Assembly (NCBI RefSeq): GCF_017874355.1
Contig: NZ_JAGGLI010000028.1
Span: 1 to 39,208 of the forward strand
Length of the DNA: 39,208 nt
Direction: 5' to 3'
From: Acetoanaerobium pronyense
GTDB taxonomy: Bacteria; Bacillota; Clostridia; Peptostreptococcales; Filifactoraceae
Of this stretch, positions 1 to 8,240 are shown one piece after another. The notes under the pieces were generated by a model, which saw only the letters and a list, made by a program, of their open reading frames with translations, was not told where the DNA came from and made no database searches. Within the stretch, counting starts at the first letter, position 1. Every line of letters begins with the position of its first letter. The position numbers and the translations under genes were made by a program.

Positions 1-127
1 GTTAAAATTAACTGACTTATTTCATAAATGGTGTTGCTTCAATTAAGAAGCTATTTATGGTTTACTATCCAGTTTTCAAGGTTCATGTGTTGGCCCCTTG
101 GCCGTTTGTTTTCCTCTGCTGAGGACA
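1..127 (-). other. Leader of a leftward rRNA-type operon (structural genes off the left edge)
   Basis: Read on the minus strand, this stretch contains GAACCTTGAAAACTGGATAG (about 65-84). It is close to the CTTTGAAAACT-type box that precedes 16S and 23S genes in Firmicutes rrn operons. Two short inverted repeats lie upstream of it: CCTCAGCAGAGG (113-124) and GGCCAAGGGGCC (92-103). No 16S sequence is present, so the mature rRNA would start beyond position 1. A tRNA operon leader is the alternative. Confidence 0.6.
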
Positions 128-133
128 TGTATT

Positions 134-162
134 AATATATCATGGGGATAAAAAAAGGTCAA
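134..162 (-). promoter_or_regulatory. Strong sigma-A promoter of the leftward rRNA-type operon
   Basis: On the minus strand there is a -35 TTGACC (157-162), a spacer of exactly 17 bp and a -10 TATATT (134-139). Transcription would start near 127 and run off the left edge. The near-consensus hexamers, the AT-rich upstream DNA (163-260) and the rrn-like leader just downstream fit a stable-RNA promoter. Confidence 0.7.
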
Positions 163-373
163 CACTTTTTTAAAAAAAGTTTTTCTGAAAAATTCTTTCC
201 TTTATATGCAATTTTTCACATAAACAAGTTTCAAAATTTTGTATTTCTCTTTAAAAAGATTTTATAAATTTTTAGGTTTACAAAATAGGAACTTTGTTTA
301 ATTTTAAAAGTATCTAAAGCTATTTTTACATTTTTCCCTTAAGGGTGAATATTTAGAAATTTCTTTAAAATTG

Positions 374-402
374 TTGAATCTTTAACCTTATACTGCTATA
401 AT
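374..402 (+). promoter_or_regulatory. Promoter of the nhaC-family gene
   Basis: TTGAAT (374-379), a 17-bp spacer and a perfect TATAAT (397-402) lie 83 bp upstream of the antiporter start. The predicted transcript would begin near 409, leaving a leader of about 75 nt. Confidence 0.65.
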
Positions 403-417
403 CTTTGTAATATATGC

Positions 418-435
418 TTAGGGATTAATCCCTAA
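418..435. promoter_or_regulatory. Perfect palindrome in the nhaC-family leader
   Basis: TTAGGGATTAATCCCTAA is an 18-bp perfect palindrome about 10 bp downstream of the predicted start of transcription. The position fits a repressor operator. The symmetry lacks a proper loop, so a DNA site is more likely than an RNA hairpin. No regulator is assigned. Confidence 0.35.
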
Positions 436-484
436 AAATATAAAATATAAATAAAAATAAACAGAAAGTAAGGGAGGAATTTAA

Positions 485-1924
485 ATGAGTAAAGTAAAGA
501 CCAAAAGAGAAGCGTCTTTGTTTGAAGCACTTATACCTATATTAGTACTTATAGGGGTCTTAATCCCATCAATCTTGGTTTTTGGACAAGATCCTCACAT
601 TCCTATAGTTATAGCGGCAGTAGTAGCAGCTGCACTTGCTATTACTAGACTTGGTTATACATGGAATGAAATTGAAGAAGGAATACTCAAAACTATTAAT
701 ATGGGTATGCAAGCAATAATAATACTTATGATAATCGGTATGATAATAGGTACGTGGATACTTGGAGGAGTAGTTCCTACAATGATTTACTACGGACTTC
801 AAATTCTTTCACCTGCAATCTTCCTAGTAGCTACTGCAGTTATATGTTCTGTTGTATCTCTTGCAACTGGTTCTTCATGGACTACAGCTGGAACAGTGGG
901 TATAGCTCTTCTAGGAGTAGGGCAAGGGCTTGGAATTCCTGTTGCTATAGTTGCAGGAGCAATAATCTCTGGGGCTTACTTTGGTGACAAGATGTCTCCT
1001 CTATCAGATACTACTAACCTTGCACCTGCAATGGCTGGTTCTAATCTTTTTGACCACATAAGACATATGGCATTAACAACAGGACCTTCTCTTCTTATAG
1101 CTCTTGTACTTTATGGATTTATTGGAATGAGATATGCTGGACAGAGTGTAAACGATTCCCAGATAGCTGATATACTTACAGCTCTTTCAAGTGGCTTCAA
1201 TATAAACCTGCTTCTTTTACTACCACCTGTACTTGTAATCGCAATGGTTATATTTAAAGTTCCAGCTATACCTGGACTTATTGGCGGGGTTTTCCTAGGT
1301 TCTATATTCGCAGTAATTTTCCAAGGTGCTGATTTCGGCGCTGTGATTGATGCTGCAAACTACGGGTTCGTTTCTGAAACAGGACTTGAACTTGTGGATG
1401 ATCTTCTATCTCGTGGTGGAATGCAGGATATGATGTGGACTGTTTCACTTATAATTGCCGCTCTTTCTTTTGGTGGTATACTTGAGTCTACAGGTATGCT
1501 AGGTGTTGTTGCAGGAAATATACTAAAACTTGCAGTAAACACAGGATCACTTGTTCTTGCGACAGTTGTTTCTTGTTTCGTAGTAAATATAATTACTGGT
1601 GAGCAGTACCTTTCAGTTGTTATACCAGGTAGAATGTTTAAAGATGCTTATGCAGACAGAGGCCTTGCTCCAGTAAACTTATCTAGAGCACTTGAGGATT
1701 CTGGAACAATAACCTCTCCACTTATCCCATGGAATACTTGTGGAGCGTTTATGTATGGAACTCTAGGCGTTCATCCATTCGCATATGCACCTTATGCCTT
1801 CCTTAACCTTATAAATCCATTTGTTTCTATATTCTATGGATTCACAGGAATTAGTATGATTAAAATGACTGATGCAGAAATAGCTGCATATGAAGCTTCT
1901 AAGCATCATTCTGTTGCAAAATAA
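485..1924 (+). CDS. nhaC: NhaC-family Na+/H+ antiporter
   Basis: A 479-residue polytopic membrane protein of the NhaC family, which exchanges Na+ for H+; some members instead exchange organic acids such as malate and lactate. It has many hydrophobic segments after a basic N-terminus. The family's conserved segment containing SGAYFGDKMSPLSDTTNLAP lies at about residues 160-180. A second hallmark with GEQYLSVVIPGRMF is near residue 380. The length is normal for the family. The start is supported by AGGGAGG 8 bp upstream. It is a single-gene unit, with its own promoter and a strong terminator downstream. The exact substrate (Na+/H+ or an organic acid exchange) cannot be decided from the sequence. 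Confidence 0.88.
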   Translation: MSKVKTKREASLFEALIPILVLIGVLIPSILVFGQDPHIPIVIAAVVAAALAITRLGYTWNEIEEGILKTINMGMQAIIILMIIGMIIGTWILGGVVPTMIYYGLQILSPAIFLVATAVICSVVSLATGSSWTTAGTVGIALLGVGQGLGIPVAIVAGAIISGAYFGDKMSPLSDTTNLAPAMAGSNLFDHIRHMALTTGPSLLIALVLYGFIGMRYAGQSVNDSQIADILTALSSGFNINLLLLLPPVLVIAMVIFKVPAIPGLIGGVFLGSIFAVIFQGADFGAVIDAANYGFVSETGLELVDDLLSRGGMQDMMWTVSLIIAALSFGGILESTGMLGVVAGNILKLAVNTGSLVLATVVSCFVVNIITGEQYLSVVIPGRMFKDAYADRGLAPVNLSRALEDSGTITSPLIPWNTCGAFMYGTLGVHPFAYAPYAFLNLINPFVSIFYGFTGISMIKMTDAEIAAYEASKHHSVAK

Positions 1925-1961
1925 GATATTATTTTTTCAATAAATTTATTTCGTTAAATTC

Positions 1962-2003
1962 AGTGCCTTTAAATGGTTCTCCATTTTGAGGCACTTTTTA
2001 TTT
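1962..2003 (+). terminator. Intrinsic terminator of the nhaC-family gene
   Basis: The arms AGTGCCT (1962-1968) and AGGCACT (1989-1995) are extended by an inner AAATGG/CCATTT stem with a TTCT loop. A T-rich tail follows. Confidence 0.85.
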
Positions 2004-2162
2004 GAGTTAAAATATATACCATAGAAAATTGGAATTCTTGTATTCTATTATATAGGAAGAGTCTTTATTCCAAATAAAAAGGCTCAATAGAACTTTATTT
2101 GATTTTGGTTTATAATGATTACAAGATCTAAATTTTAATCTATTAAGAAGGAAGGATTATTT

Positions 2163-2609
2163 ATGATTATAAAATTTCCAGTAATAAAAAGACTACTAGT
2201 GGTAGGAGCTACAGCTTTTATGCTTCATCTAATATGGGAGTATGCTCAGTGTGGTTATTTTTTTGATATGGAGGATTCTTTTGAGCATCAAATTCTTATG
2301 ATAACTGCAACTCTTGGAGACATGAATATGGCGATTTTCCTTTATATAATACTTTCCGCTTCTAATAAAAGTTTTTATTGGATTGATAAAGGTATGTCAA
2401 TTAGCGATGTCATTATTACAGCATTCTATTCTTTATTTATGAGCTTTTATTTTGAAACTAGGGCTTTAATAGAAGAAAGATGGACTTATAGCGAACAAAT
2501 GCCCTTAATCCACGGTACAAATATAGGAGTGCTTCCAGTAATTCAGCTTTTAATTTTATTTCCTCTTGGATTTTATCTTACTAAATATCTAATATCAAAG
2601 TGGAAATAA
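2163..2609 (+). CDS. Uncharacterised four-helix membrane protein (148 aa)
   Basis: A small integral membrane protein with about four hydrophobic segments, near residues 10-25, 45-67, 83-100 and 120-142. Two conserved-looking clusters carry polar residues: HLIWEYAQ near residue 22, and RWTYSEQMP near residue 107 followed by a GVLPVIQL segment. This pattern recurs in small bacterial membrane proteins of unknown function, but I cannot name the family. An AAGGAAGGA ribosome site precedes the ATG. It lies 100 bp upstream of the YedE-like gene, same strand, with no terminator between, so it may belong to the sulfur locus. That link is inference only. Confidence 0.6.
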   Translation: MIIKFPVIKRLLVVGATAFMLHLIWEYAQCGYFFDMEDSFEHQILMITATLGDMNMAIFLYIILSASNKSFYWIDKGMSISDVIITAFYSLFMSFYFETRALIEERWTYSEQMPLIHGTNIGVLPVIQLLILFPLGFYLTKYLISKWK

Positions 2610-2628
2610 TACGATAAAAAAGTCTAAT

Positions 2629-2645
2629 ATAGTATAATTAACTAT
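2629..2645. promoter_or_regulatory. Imperfect dyad upstream of the YedE/TusA/Ynj operon
   Basis: ATAGTATAATTAACTAT has 5-bp perfect outer arms (ATAGT/ACTAT) around an AT-rich centre. It lies upstream of the likely operon promoter and could be an operator. The evidence is symmetry and position only. Confidence 0.25.
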
Positions 2646-2656
2646 GATAGGCTAAA

Positions 2657-2688
2657 TTGTTAAATAATTGTCTTTAATCGTATATAAT
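2657..2688 (+). promoter_or_regulatory. Candidate promoter of the rightward sulfur-transport operon
   Basis: A TATAAT lies at 2683-2688, 20 bp upstream of the first gene. The only -35-like hexamer is TTGTTA at 2657-2662, giving a spacer of 20 bp, or 18 bp if TATATA (2681-2686) is used. This suggests a weak or activator-dependent promoter. The downstream ribosome site is GGCGAGGAG. Confidence 0.4.
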
Positions 2689-2708
2689 TTAAGGGCGAGG
2701 AGAAATAT

Positions 2709-3410
2709 ATGAGTTCAAAAATTGAAATGTTAAAAAAAGAAAGGCTAAAGGCTTCACAATCTGAGAAGCCTAAATCAAAAAAAAATCAACGTCTTTATGG
2801 AGCCTTGTTAATAATAATCTCTATTTATATAGCTTTTTATCTTTATAAAAGAGATTCTATATTGGCAATTGCTTGGATTTTTTCTTTAGGATTTGGGTTT
2901 GTTCTTCAAAAGACTAGATTTTGCTTTGCAGCAAGCTTTAGAGACCCATTTCTGGTAGGTTCTACAAAGCTTTTTAGGGCTGTCCTTATAGCCTTAATTC
3001 TTTCATCTATATTTTTCCCTATGATTCAGTTTCCTGTACATAAAGCTGGGGTTAGTGATTATTTTTCCCTTACAGGACTGGTTCGCCCTGTGGGAATCCA
3101 TACACTTATAGGTGGAATAATGTTTGGAATGGGGATGGTAGTTGCTGGAGGGTGCGTAAGTGGTGCACTTACAAGAGTTGGAGAAGGCTTTTTACTTCAA
3201 TTTGTAGTCTTTATAAGCATATCTATTGGTACTTTATTTGGGGCAATGCACTATAGATTTTGGGAAAATGCGTTTATATCAAGCTCTCCTATAATTTATC
3301 TTCCCGATATATTTGGTTATACTCTATCTGTAGTGATTCAGCTTAGTGCTCTAATCATAATATATTATTTGGCATATAAATATCATATTAAAAGAAATAC
3401 CATGATTTAG
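2709..3410 (+). CDS. YeeE/YedE-family sulfur-compound transporter, N-terminal half
   Basis: A 233-residue membrane protein of the YeeE/YedE (TsuA-like) family. Characterised relatives import thiosulfate, and some are linked to selenium use. After a lysine-rich cytoplasmic N-terminus (1-28) come about six hydrophobic segments. Two family cysteine motifs are present: TRFCFAASF (Cys72) and AGGCVSGALTRVGEG (Cys149). Full-length members are about 330-400 residues. Here the second half is encoded separately at 3623-4153, with a TusA gene lying between them. The start follows GGCGAGGAG by 6 bp. It heads a seven-gene operon with the ynjBCD-like ABC transporter. Substrate is inferred from the family; selenium compounds are an alternative to thiosulfate. 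Confidence 0.75.
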   Translation: MSSKIEMLKKERLKASQSEKPKSKKNQRLYGALLIIISIYIAFYLYKRDSILAIAWIFSLGFGFVLQKTRFCFAASFRDPFLVGSTKLFRAVLIALILSSIFFPMIQFPVHKAGVSDYFSLTGLVRPVGIHTLIGGIMFGMGMVVAGGCVSGALTRVGEGFLLQFVVFISISIGTLFGAMHYRFWENAFISSSPIIYLPDIFGYTLSVVIQLSALIIIYYLAYKYHIKRNTMI

Positions 3411-3425
3411 TAACGGAGGTAAGAA

Positions 3426-3650
3426 ATGGAGTATAAGGTACTGGATTGTCTTTATGAAATCTGCCCAATCCCACTTTTAAAAGCAAATAAGGAGCTTGAG
3501 AGAATGCATAGCGGAGAGATTTTGGTTTTACTGACTAATCACAACTGCGCTATAAGCAATGTAGTCGAATGGGCAAAAGACAAGGGCCATGAAATTGATT
3601 ATATCGAAACGGGGGAAGGAGAATGGGAAATATTTATAGAAAAAAAATAG
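3426..3650 (+). CDS. TusA/SirA-like sulfur carrier protein
   Basis: A 74-residue cytoplasmic protein of the TusA family. It has the signature CPIPLLKANKEL, with the active cysteine at residue 14 that carries a persulfide in characterised relatives. Length and fold order (strand, CPxP helix, strand, helix, strand) match the family. It lies 15 bp after one half of the YedE-like permease and overlaps the other half by 28 bp, a tight coupling that argues for a direct handover of imported sulfur from the permease to this carrier, as proposed for TsuA-TsuB pairs. It lacks the extra C-terminal domain of YedF selenium proteins. GGAGGTAAGAA precedes the ATG. Confidence 0.85.
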   Translation: MEYKVLDCLYEICPIPLLKANKELERMHSGEILVLLTNHNCAISNVVEWAKDKGHEIDYIETGEGEWEIFIEKK

Positions 3651-4153
3651 CTTCTCTATTTTCTAAGCCTTGGCCATACTGGTTTGGTGGATTCATGCTT
3701 GGTGTGCTTAATATTGGAATGTTTTGTTTTACTGATGAGCCTATCAGAGTTTCCACAGGATTTTTATACTTTCTGGGAGGTATCTTAGAAAAACTAGGTA
3801 TACCTGTCTTCGATATGTACTATTTCAGTACTAGAGATGTGCAGTCATTAAGGTCTTCATTTATGCTGAATAGATATGTAATCATAATGTTTGGAATAAT
3901 ATTTGGCTCTTTAATTTCAACTTTTCTATCCTCGGATTATAAATTCAAAAAAATCAAAAACAATAAACAAGTACTTTTTGGAATTTTGGGAGGAATATTA
4001 ATGGGGTATGGAACAAGGGTTGCATATGGGTGCAATCTTGGAGCCTACCTAAGCGCCATTCCTTCTTATTCTCTTCATGGATGGGTATTTGGCCTCGCTA
4101 TGTTTGCAGGGGCTTACATAGGAAGTAAACTACTCACAAAATACATACTTTAA
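3623..4153 (+). CDS. YeeE/YedE-family sulfur-compound transporter, C-terminal half
   Basis: A 176-residue membrane protein with about four hydrophobic segments. It carries the C-terminal YeeE/YedE motif GILMGYGTRVAYGCNLGAYL, with Cys137 in the 'YGC' motif of the family. A further cysteine (Cys35) lies in the first helix. Together with 2709-3410 it would rebuild a whole TsuA-like channel and its gated cysteines. The start overlaps the tusA-like gene by 28 bp in another frame; GGGGG within the tusA reading frame sits 8-9 bp upstream of the ATG and is a likely ribosome site. The gene is intact, so this is a split transporter rather than a frameshift: a separate complete gene lies between the halves. 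Confidence 0.72.
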   Translation: MGNIYRKKIASLFSKPWPYWFGGFMLGVLNIGMFCFTDEPIRVSTGFLYFLGGILEKLGIPVFDMYYFSTRDVQSLRSSFMLNRYVIIMFGIIFGSLISTFLSSDYKFKKIKNNKQVLFGILGGILMGYGTRVAYGCNLGAYLSAIPSYSLHGWVFGLAMFAGAYIGSKLLTKYIL

Positions 4154-4168
4154 TAACTGGAGGTTAAT

Positions 4169-5419
4169 ATGAAAAAAATCACCGTATTACTTATGTCATT
4201 ATTGCTAGTGTCTTCACTTTTAATAGGATGCTCTTCACAATCACCTGCCGAAAACAATAATACTCCTGTAGCTGAGCTAAACTTATCGAATTATGATGAG
4301 GTTCTTGAAGAGGCTAGAGGGACTACTGTTAATTTTTATGGCTGGGGAGGCTCTACTCATACAAATGCATGGGTTGAGGATGTTCTTGGAGGAGCACTAA
4401 AAGAGCAATATGATATCACTTTAAACAGAGTTTCTTCTGATATCGACCAGATACTTACTAAGCTTCTTTCTGAGAAGCAACTAAATGCAGATGGTACAAT
4501 AGATGTAGTATGGATAAACGGAGAAAACTTCTTTACTGCAATGGAAAATGACCTTTTGTATGGACCATTCCTTGATGTCCTTCCAAATGCTAATAAATAC
4601 CTTGATTTCAACGACCCTGAGGTCAAATATGACTTTGGTTTCCCAACAGATGGTTATGAAGCTCCTTATGGTAAGGCACAGATGGTGCTTATAATGGATG
4701 AGGCAAAAATATCAACCCTTCCAACTAGTGCAGCTGAACTTCTTGAAGTGGCAAAGGCAAATCCTGGAATGATTACTTACCCTGCTCCACCTGATTTTAC
4801 AGGGAGTGCATTTATTAGAAACATAGTTTATGAAATAGTAGGTCATGAGCAATTTGTTGATATGCCTGCAGATTACGATACAGTAAAGGAAGCTGTAATG
4901 CCAGCTATGGAGTACCTTCTTGAGCTAAAGCCTTATCTTTGGAGAAATGGTGAAACTTACCCTTCTTCAATAACTCAAGCAGAGTCTATGTTTGCAGACG
5001 GTGAAATAGCATTTACGATGAGCTATAATCCTAACTTCATATCCCTTAAAATAAATACAGGAGAGTTTCCTCAAACCTCTAAGGCATTTTTATTTGACAA
5101 TGGAACTATAGGAAACACTCACTACCTTGCTATTCCTAAAAACTCTACAAACAAGGCTGCAGCCCTTGTACTTATAAACGAAATGCTAAGCGTAGAGTCT
5201 CAGGTTACTAAGATGGACCCAGATGTATGGGGAGATCTCGCAGTTCTTGATGTAAATAAGCTTAATGACCAAGAGCTTGACTATTTTAATTCGATAGAAC
5301 TAGGACCAGGCGCTGTTTCAAATGAAGAGCTTCTTACTAATAGACTTCCAGAGGTTTCTGCTAAAATACTTGTCTTAATCGAGCAGGTCTGGGAAGAGGT
5401 AGTACTAAATTCTAACTAA
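4169..5419 (+). CDS. YnjB-like ABC transporter substrate-binding lipoprotein
   Basis: A 416-residue extracellular solute-binding protein. A signal peptide ends in the lipobox LLIGC (Cys21), so it is lipid-anchored outside the membrane. The mature part starts with a disordered linker, then shows the solute-binding features FYGWGGSTHTNAWV near residue 58 and DVVWINGENFFTAM near residue 112, which resemble E. coli YnjB and related members of the iron/thiamine/polyamine group. The gene starts 15 bp after the YedE half and ends 4 bp before the permease gene, so it is co-transcribed. The ligand is unknown; a sulfur compound is suggested only by the neighbours. Confidence 0.8.
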   Translation: MKKITVLLMSLLLVSSLLIGCSSQSPAENNNTPVAELNLSNYDEVLEEARGTTVNFYGWGGSTHTNAWVEDVLGGALKEQYDITLNRVSSDIDQILTKLLSEKQLNADGTIDVVWINGENFFTAMENDLLYGPFLDVLPNANKYLDFNDPEVKYDFGFPTDGYEAPYGKAQMVLIMDEAKISTLPTSAAELLEVAKANPGMITYPAPPDFTGSAFIRNIVYEIVGHEQFVDMPADYDTVKEAVMPAMEYLLELKPYLWRNGETYPSSITQAESMFADGEIAFTMSYNPNFISLKINTGEFPQTSKAFLFDNGTIGNTHYLAIPKNSTNKAAALVLINEMLSVESQVTKMDPDVWGDLAVLDVNKLNDQELDYFNSIELGPGAVSNEELLTNRLPEVSAKILVLIEQVWEEVVLNSN

Positions 5420-5422
5420 GGA

Positions 5423-6295
5423 ATGAATATAATGTATGAAAAATTAAAACCTTATTTAATGCTTATGCCTACTATGATAATCATAGTAGGTGTATTTTTA
5501 AGTGGAATATGTGTCCTGATAGCTCAAAGCTTTGGATATTTTCCTGAAATAGGACTGACAGAGCCTACAACAAAGTATTTTAAGGAAGTGTTTTCTTCAC
5601 CTTCATTTAGATGTTCCTTAATGCTAAGCCTTAGAATATCACTGATTTCTACATTAGGCTCTGTAATAGTGGGAGTATTTATTTCTTATATAATAATAAA
5701 AAGCAATAAGCTAGTAAATGCTAAAAAACTTATAAGCAGAGTGCCTGTTCTAGTTCCTCATATTATAGCAGCAATCATAGCTTATAATTTTCTTTCGGCT
5801 ACAGGCATACTCTCTCGTATACTTTATAACCTTAATATAATAGATGATTTCAATAAATTTCCAATTTTGATATTTGATAGGTTTGGTGTAGGAACAATAT
5901 TTGCATATATATGGAAGGGCGCTCCCTATGTCTCCATGGTGACATATGCAGTGCTTAAAAAAGTTGATAGAGAGTATATGGATATGACTTTAAATCTTGG
6001 CGCTACCACAAGGCAATACTTTTGGCATGTACTACTCCCCCTCATATATCCAACTATACTATCTTCATTTATAATATTGTTTGCTTTTTCTTTTTCGGCA
6101 TTTGAGATACCATTTCTTCTTGGATCTACAGTTCCAAGAGCTCTTCCTGTCCTTGCATATCATGAATATTCTGCTGGAGACCTTTTAAGAAGACCTTACT
6201 CTATGGTAATCAATTTTATAATAACGTTTATTTGCATCATTATGGCTTTTTTCTATAAAAAGTCAATTGACCTTATAAACAAATATAATAGGTGA
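5423..6295 (+). CDS. ABC transporter permease, YnjC N-half-like
   Basis: A 290-residue inner membrane permease with about six transmembrane segments. The binding-protein-dependent transport motif is visible as EYMDMTLNLGATTRQYFWHVLLP near residues 185-205, with the EAA-loop glycine in place (the coupling helix that docks with the ATPase). In E. coli the two permease halves are fused in one YnjC protein. Here they are two genes, this one and 6300-7094, which is the more usual ABC arrangement. It starts 4 bp after the binding protein gene. The ATG at 5432 is an alternative start; GGAATGA is only a modest ribosome site and translational coupling is likely. Confidence 0.8.
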   Translation: MNIMYEKLKPYLMLMPTMIIIVGVFLSGICVLIAQSFGYFPEIGLTEPTTKYFKEVFSSPSFRCSLMLSLRISLISTLGSVIVGVFISYIIIKSNKLVNAKKLISRVPVLVPHIIAAIIAYNFLSATGILSRILYNLNIIDDFNKFPILIFDRFGVGTIFAYIWKGAPYVSMVTYAVLKKVDREYMDMTLNLGATTRQYFWHVLLPLIYPTILSSFIILFAFSFSAFEIPFLLGSTVPRALPVLAYHEYSAGDLLRRPYSMVINFIITFICIIMAFFYKKSIDLINKYNR

Positions 6296-6299
6296 GAGT

Positions 6300-7094
6300 A
6301 TGAAAAAAATATTTTATGAAGTGGCCTTTGCCATCTTAATGATAGTTCTTATAATTCCTTTGATTTTTATTTTCATATGGGCATTTACAAAATCATGGCC
6401 TTATCCTCAGATTCTTCCAAGTGAGTTTACATTAAGAGGAATTAGCCAAATATTGGACCCTAAAAATAATATTCTCCCTGTACTTTTATTTTCTGTAAGG
6501 CTGTCTGCTTTGGTTGCTTTTATTAGTATATTAATAAGTATTCCAGCAGGAAAAGCACTAGCTATCTATAGCTTCCCTGGAAAAAACCTTTTTCATATGC
6601 TTGTAATGTCACCTTTTATAATACCTGCCGTTTCTGTGGCTATGGGAGTACATATACTGATGATAAAAGCAGGGATTGCAAATACAGTAACAGGAGTCAT
6701 CCTTATACATCTTGCAACTACAGTACCCTACTCAATAAGAATATTTATAGAGATTTATAATTTGATTGGAGATTCCTATGAGATCCAGGGAAGGGTGCTT
6801 GGAGCAAATCCTTTTCAAACCTTCGCCTATGTTACTTTGCCTGTTCTTGGAGAAGCTATATCTTCTGCTTTTTCAATAACCTTTATAGTTTCATTTAGTC
6901 ACTATTTTCTAACCTTTATTATAGGGGGAGGAAGGGTACTTACATTTCCAATACTCATGTTTCCATTTATCCAAAGCGGAGACAGAACTATAGGCTCTGT
7001 ATATAGCTTTGCTTTTATATTGACTGGAACTCTTGTGATAGCTATATTTGACAGGGTGCTTTCCTTTAGGTACAAGCATCTAAGAAAAACATAA
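6300..7094 (+). CDS. ABC transporter permease, YnjC C-half-like
   Basis: A 264-residue membrane protein with about six hydrophobic segments. It is the second permease of the importer. The EAA-type loop is visible as DSYEIQGRVLGANPFQTFAY near residues 158-178, with the conserved glycine. It starts 4 bp after the preceding permease gene with GGTGAG just upstream, and is followed 16 bp later by the ATPase. The two permeases would form a heterodimeric channel. Substrate is not evident from the sequence. Confidence 0.8.
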   Translation: MKKIFYEVAFAILMIVLIIPLIFIFIWAFTKSWPYPQILPSEFTLRGISQILDPKNNILPVLLFSVRLSALVAFISILISIPAGKALAIYSFPGKNLFHMLVMSPFIIPAVSVAMGVHILMIKAGIANTVTGVILIHLATTVPYSIRIFIEIYNLIGDSYEIQGRVLGANPFQTFAYVTLPVLGEAISSAFSITFIVSFSHYFLTFIIGGGRVLTFPILMFPFIQSGDRTIGSVYSFAFILTGTLVIAIFDRVLSFRYKHLRKT

Positions 7095-7110
7095 CCGGGA
7101 GAGAAGATTA

Positions 7111-8130
7111 ATGTCTAGTATAAGTTTAAAAAATGTAGATTTTAATATAGGAGACAAAAAAATACTGAAAGATGTAAGCCTCCACGTAAAGGAAGGAGAA
7201 ATGATATCTCTTCTTGGTCCTTCTGGATGTGGCAAGACTACCACTCTTAGAGTAATTGGAGGCCTTTTGCGACCTCAGATGGGGAAGGTCTATCTATCTG
7301 AAGTTGATGTAACCTCTGTTCCAACAGAAAAGCGAGGAGCTGTGATAGTATTTCAGGATTATTTGCTTTTTCCTCATCTTACTGTGGAGGAAAACATAGC
7401 CTTTGGGCTTAAGATGAGAAGAGAAAAAAAGAGTGAGATAAAAAAAAGAGTGGATTATCTTATGAATCTGATACAGATGAAGGGTAGCGAAAAAAAATAT
7501 CCTCAAAATCTTTCAGGAGGTCAAAGACAGAGAGTCGCAATAGCTAGGGCGCTTGCAGTTTCTCCAAAGGTACTTCTTCTTGATGAGCCTTTTTCAAGTC
7601 TTGATTCAAATCTTAGACATGAAATGAGGGAATTTATAAGAGAACTTCAGAAAAAGCTCCTTATAACAACAGTTCTTGTAACCCACGACAAGGAGGAGGC
7701 ACTGATGACATCTGATAGAGTAGCTGTAATGCTAGATGGAAAAATAATTCAGTACGATACTCCTGAAAATATATACAGACATCCTAAAAATATAGAGGTT
7801 GCAGATTTTTTAGGGGAGAAAAATTATTTTAAGGGAAATATAAAAAGCTATGTTTTTTCAAATGAGCTTGGAGATTTTGAGACTATGATAGAGAAAAAGC
7901 AAAATGTCACTGCAATGATTCATCCCGAGGATATAAGACTCTCTCCTAAACTAGATTATTATCCAGTAAAAGGGATTATATCTGGGAAAAAATATGGCGG
8001 TAACAGGTCATATTACGATGTCACTTGCAAAGAGATAACTGTAAAAGTAATAGCAGACTCCTCTTCCTTTTATAAAGAAGGTGAAAAAGTATCTTTAGGT
8101 ATAGACTTTAAAAATGCCTGCTATTTTTAG
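7111..8130 (+). CDS. ABC transporter ATP-binding protein, YnjD-like with TOBE domain
   Basis: A 339-residue ATPase that powers the importer. All catalytic motifs are present: Walker A GPSGCGKTT (about 35-43), Q-loop near VFQDY (80), signature LSGGQRQRVAIARAL (about 134-148), Walker B VLLLDEP (155-161) and the switch histidine in VTHDKEEA. Residues from about 240 form a TOBE-like C-terminal domain, as in FbpC/PotA-type ATPases. E. coli YnjD is shorter and lacks this part. GGGAGAG lies 8 bp before the ATG. It is the last gene of the operon that began at 2709; a terminator follows. Confidence 0.88.
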   Translation: MSSISLKNVDFNIGDKKILKDVSLHVKEGEMISLLGPSGCGKTTTLRVIGGLLRPQMGKVYLSEVDVTSVPTEKRGAVIVFQDYLLFPHLTVEENIAFGLKMRREKKSEIKKRVDYLMNLIQMKGSEKKYPQNLSGGQRQRVAIARALAVSPKVLLLDEPFSSLDSNLRHEMREFIRELQKKLLITTVLVTHDKEEALMTSDRVAVMLDGKIIQYDTPENIYRHPKNIEVADFLGEKNYFKGNIKSYVFSNELGDFETMIEKKQNVTAMIHPEDIRLSPKLDYYPVKGIISGKKYGGNRSYYDVTCKEITVKVIADSSSFYKEGEKVSLGIDFKNACYF

Positions 8131-8168
8131 AATCTATGTAATGCAATTCACTTTTTAAGTTTGAATTT

Positions 8169-8226
8169 AAAAATCCTAAACTATTCTTCCTGCAAAAGCA
8201 GATTATAGAATAATTTAGGATTTTTT
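8169..8226. terminator. Bidirectional terminator between the ABC operon and lysR-type gene
   Basis: The arms AAAAATCCTAAA (8169-8180) and TTTAGGATTTTT (8214-8225) enclose an inner CTATTCT/AGAATAA pairing. T-runs on both strands serve the convergent genes on either side. Confidence 0.85.
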
Positions 8227-8240
8227 GTTTGGATTTCATT

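Noticed and set aside
3623-3650. Frameshift joining the tusA-like and YedE-half genes
   Set aside because: Both genes have their own family motifs, proper starts and ends; a 28-bp overlap with a ribosome site fits translational coupling, not a broken gene.
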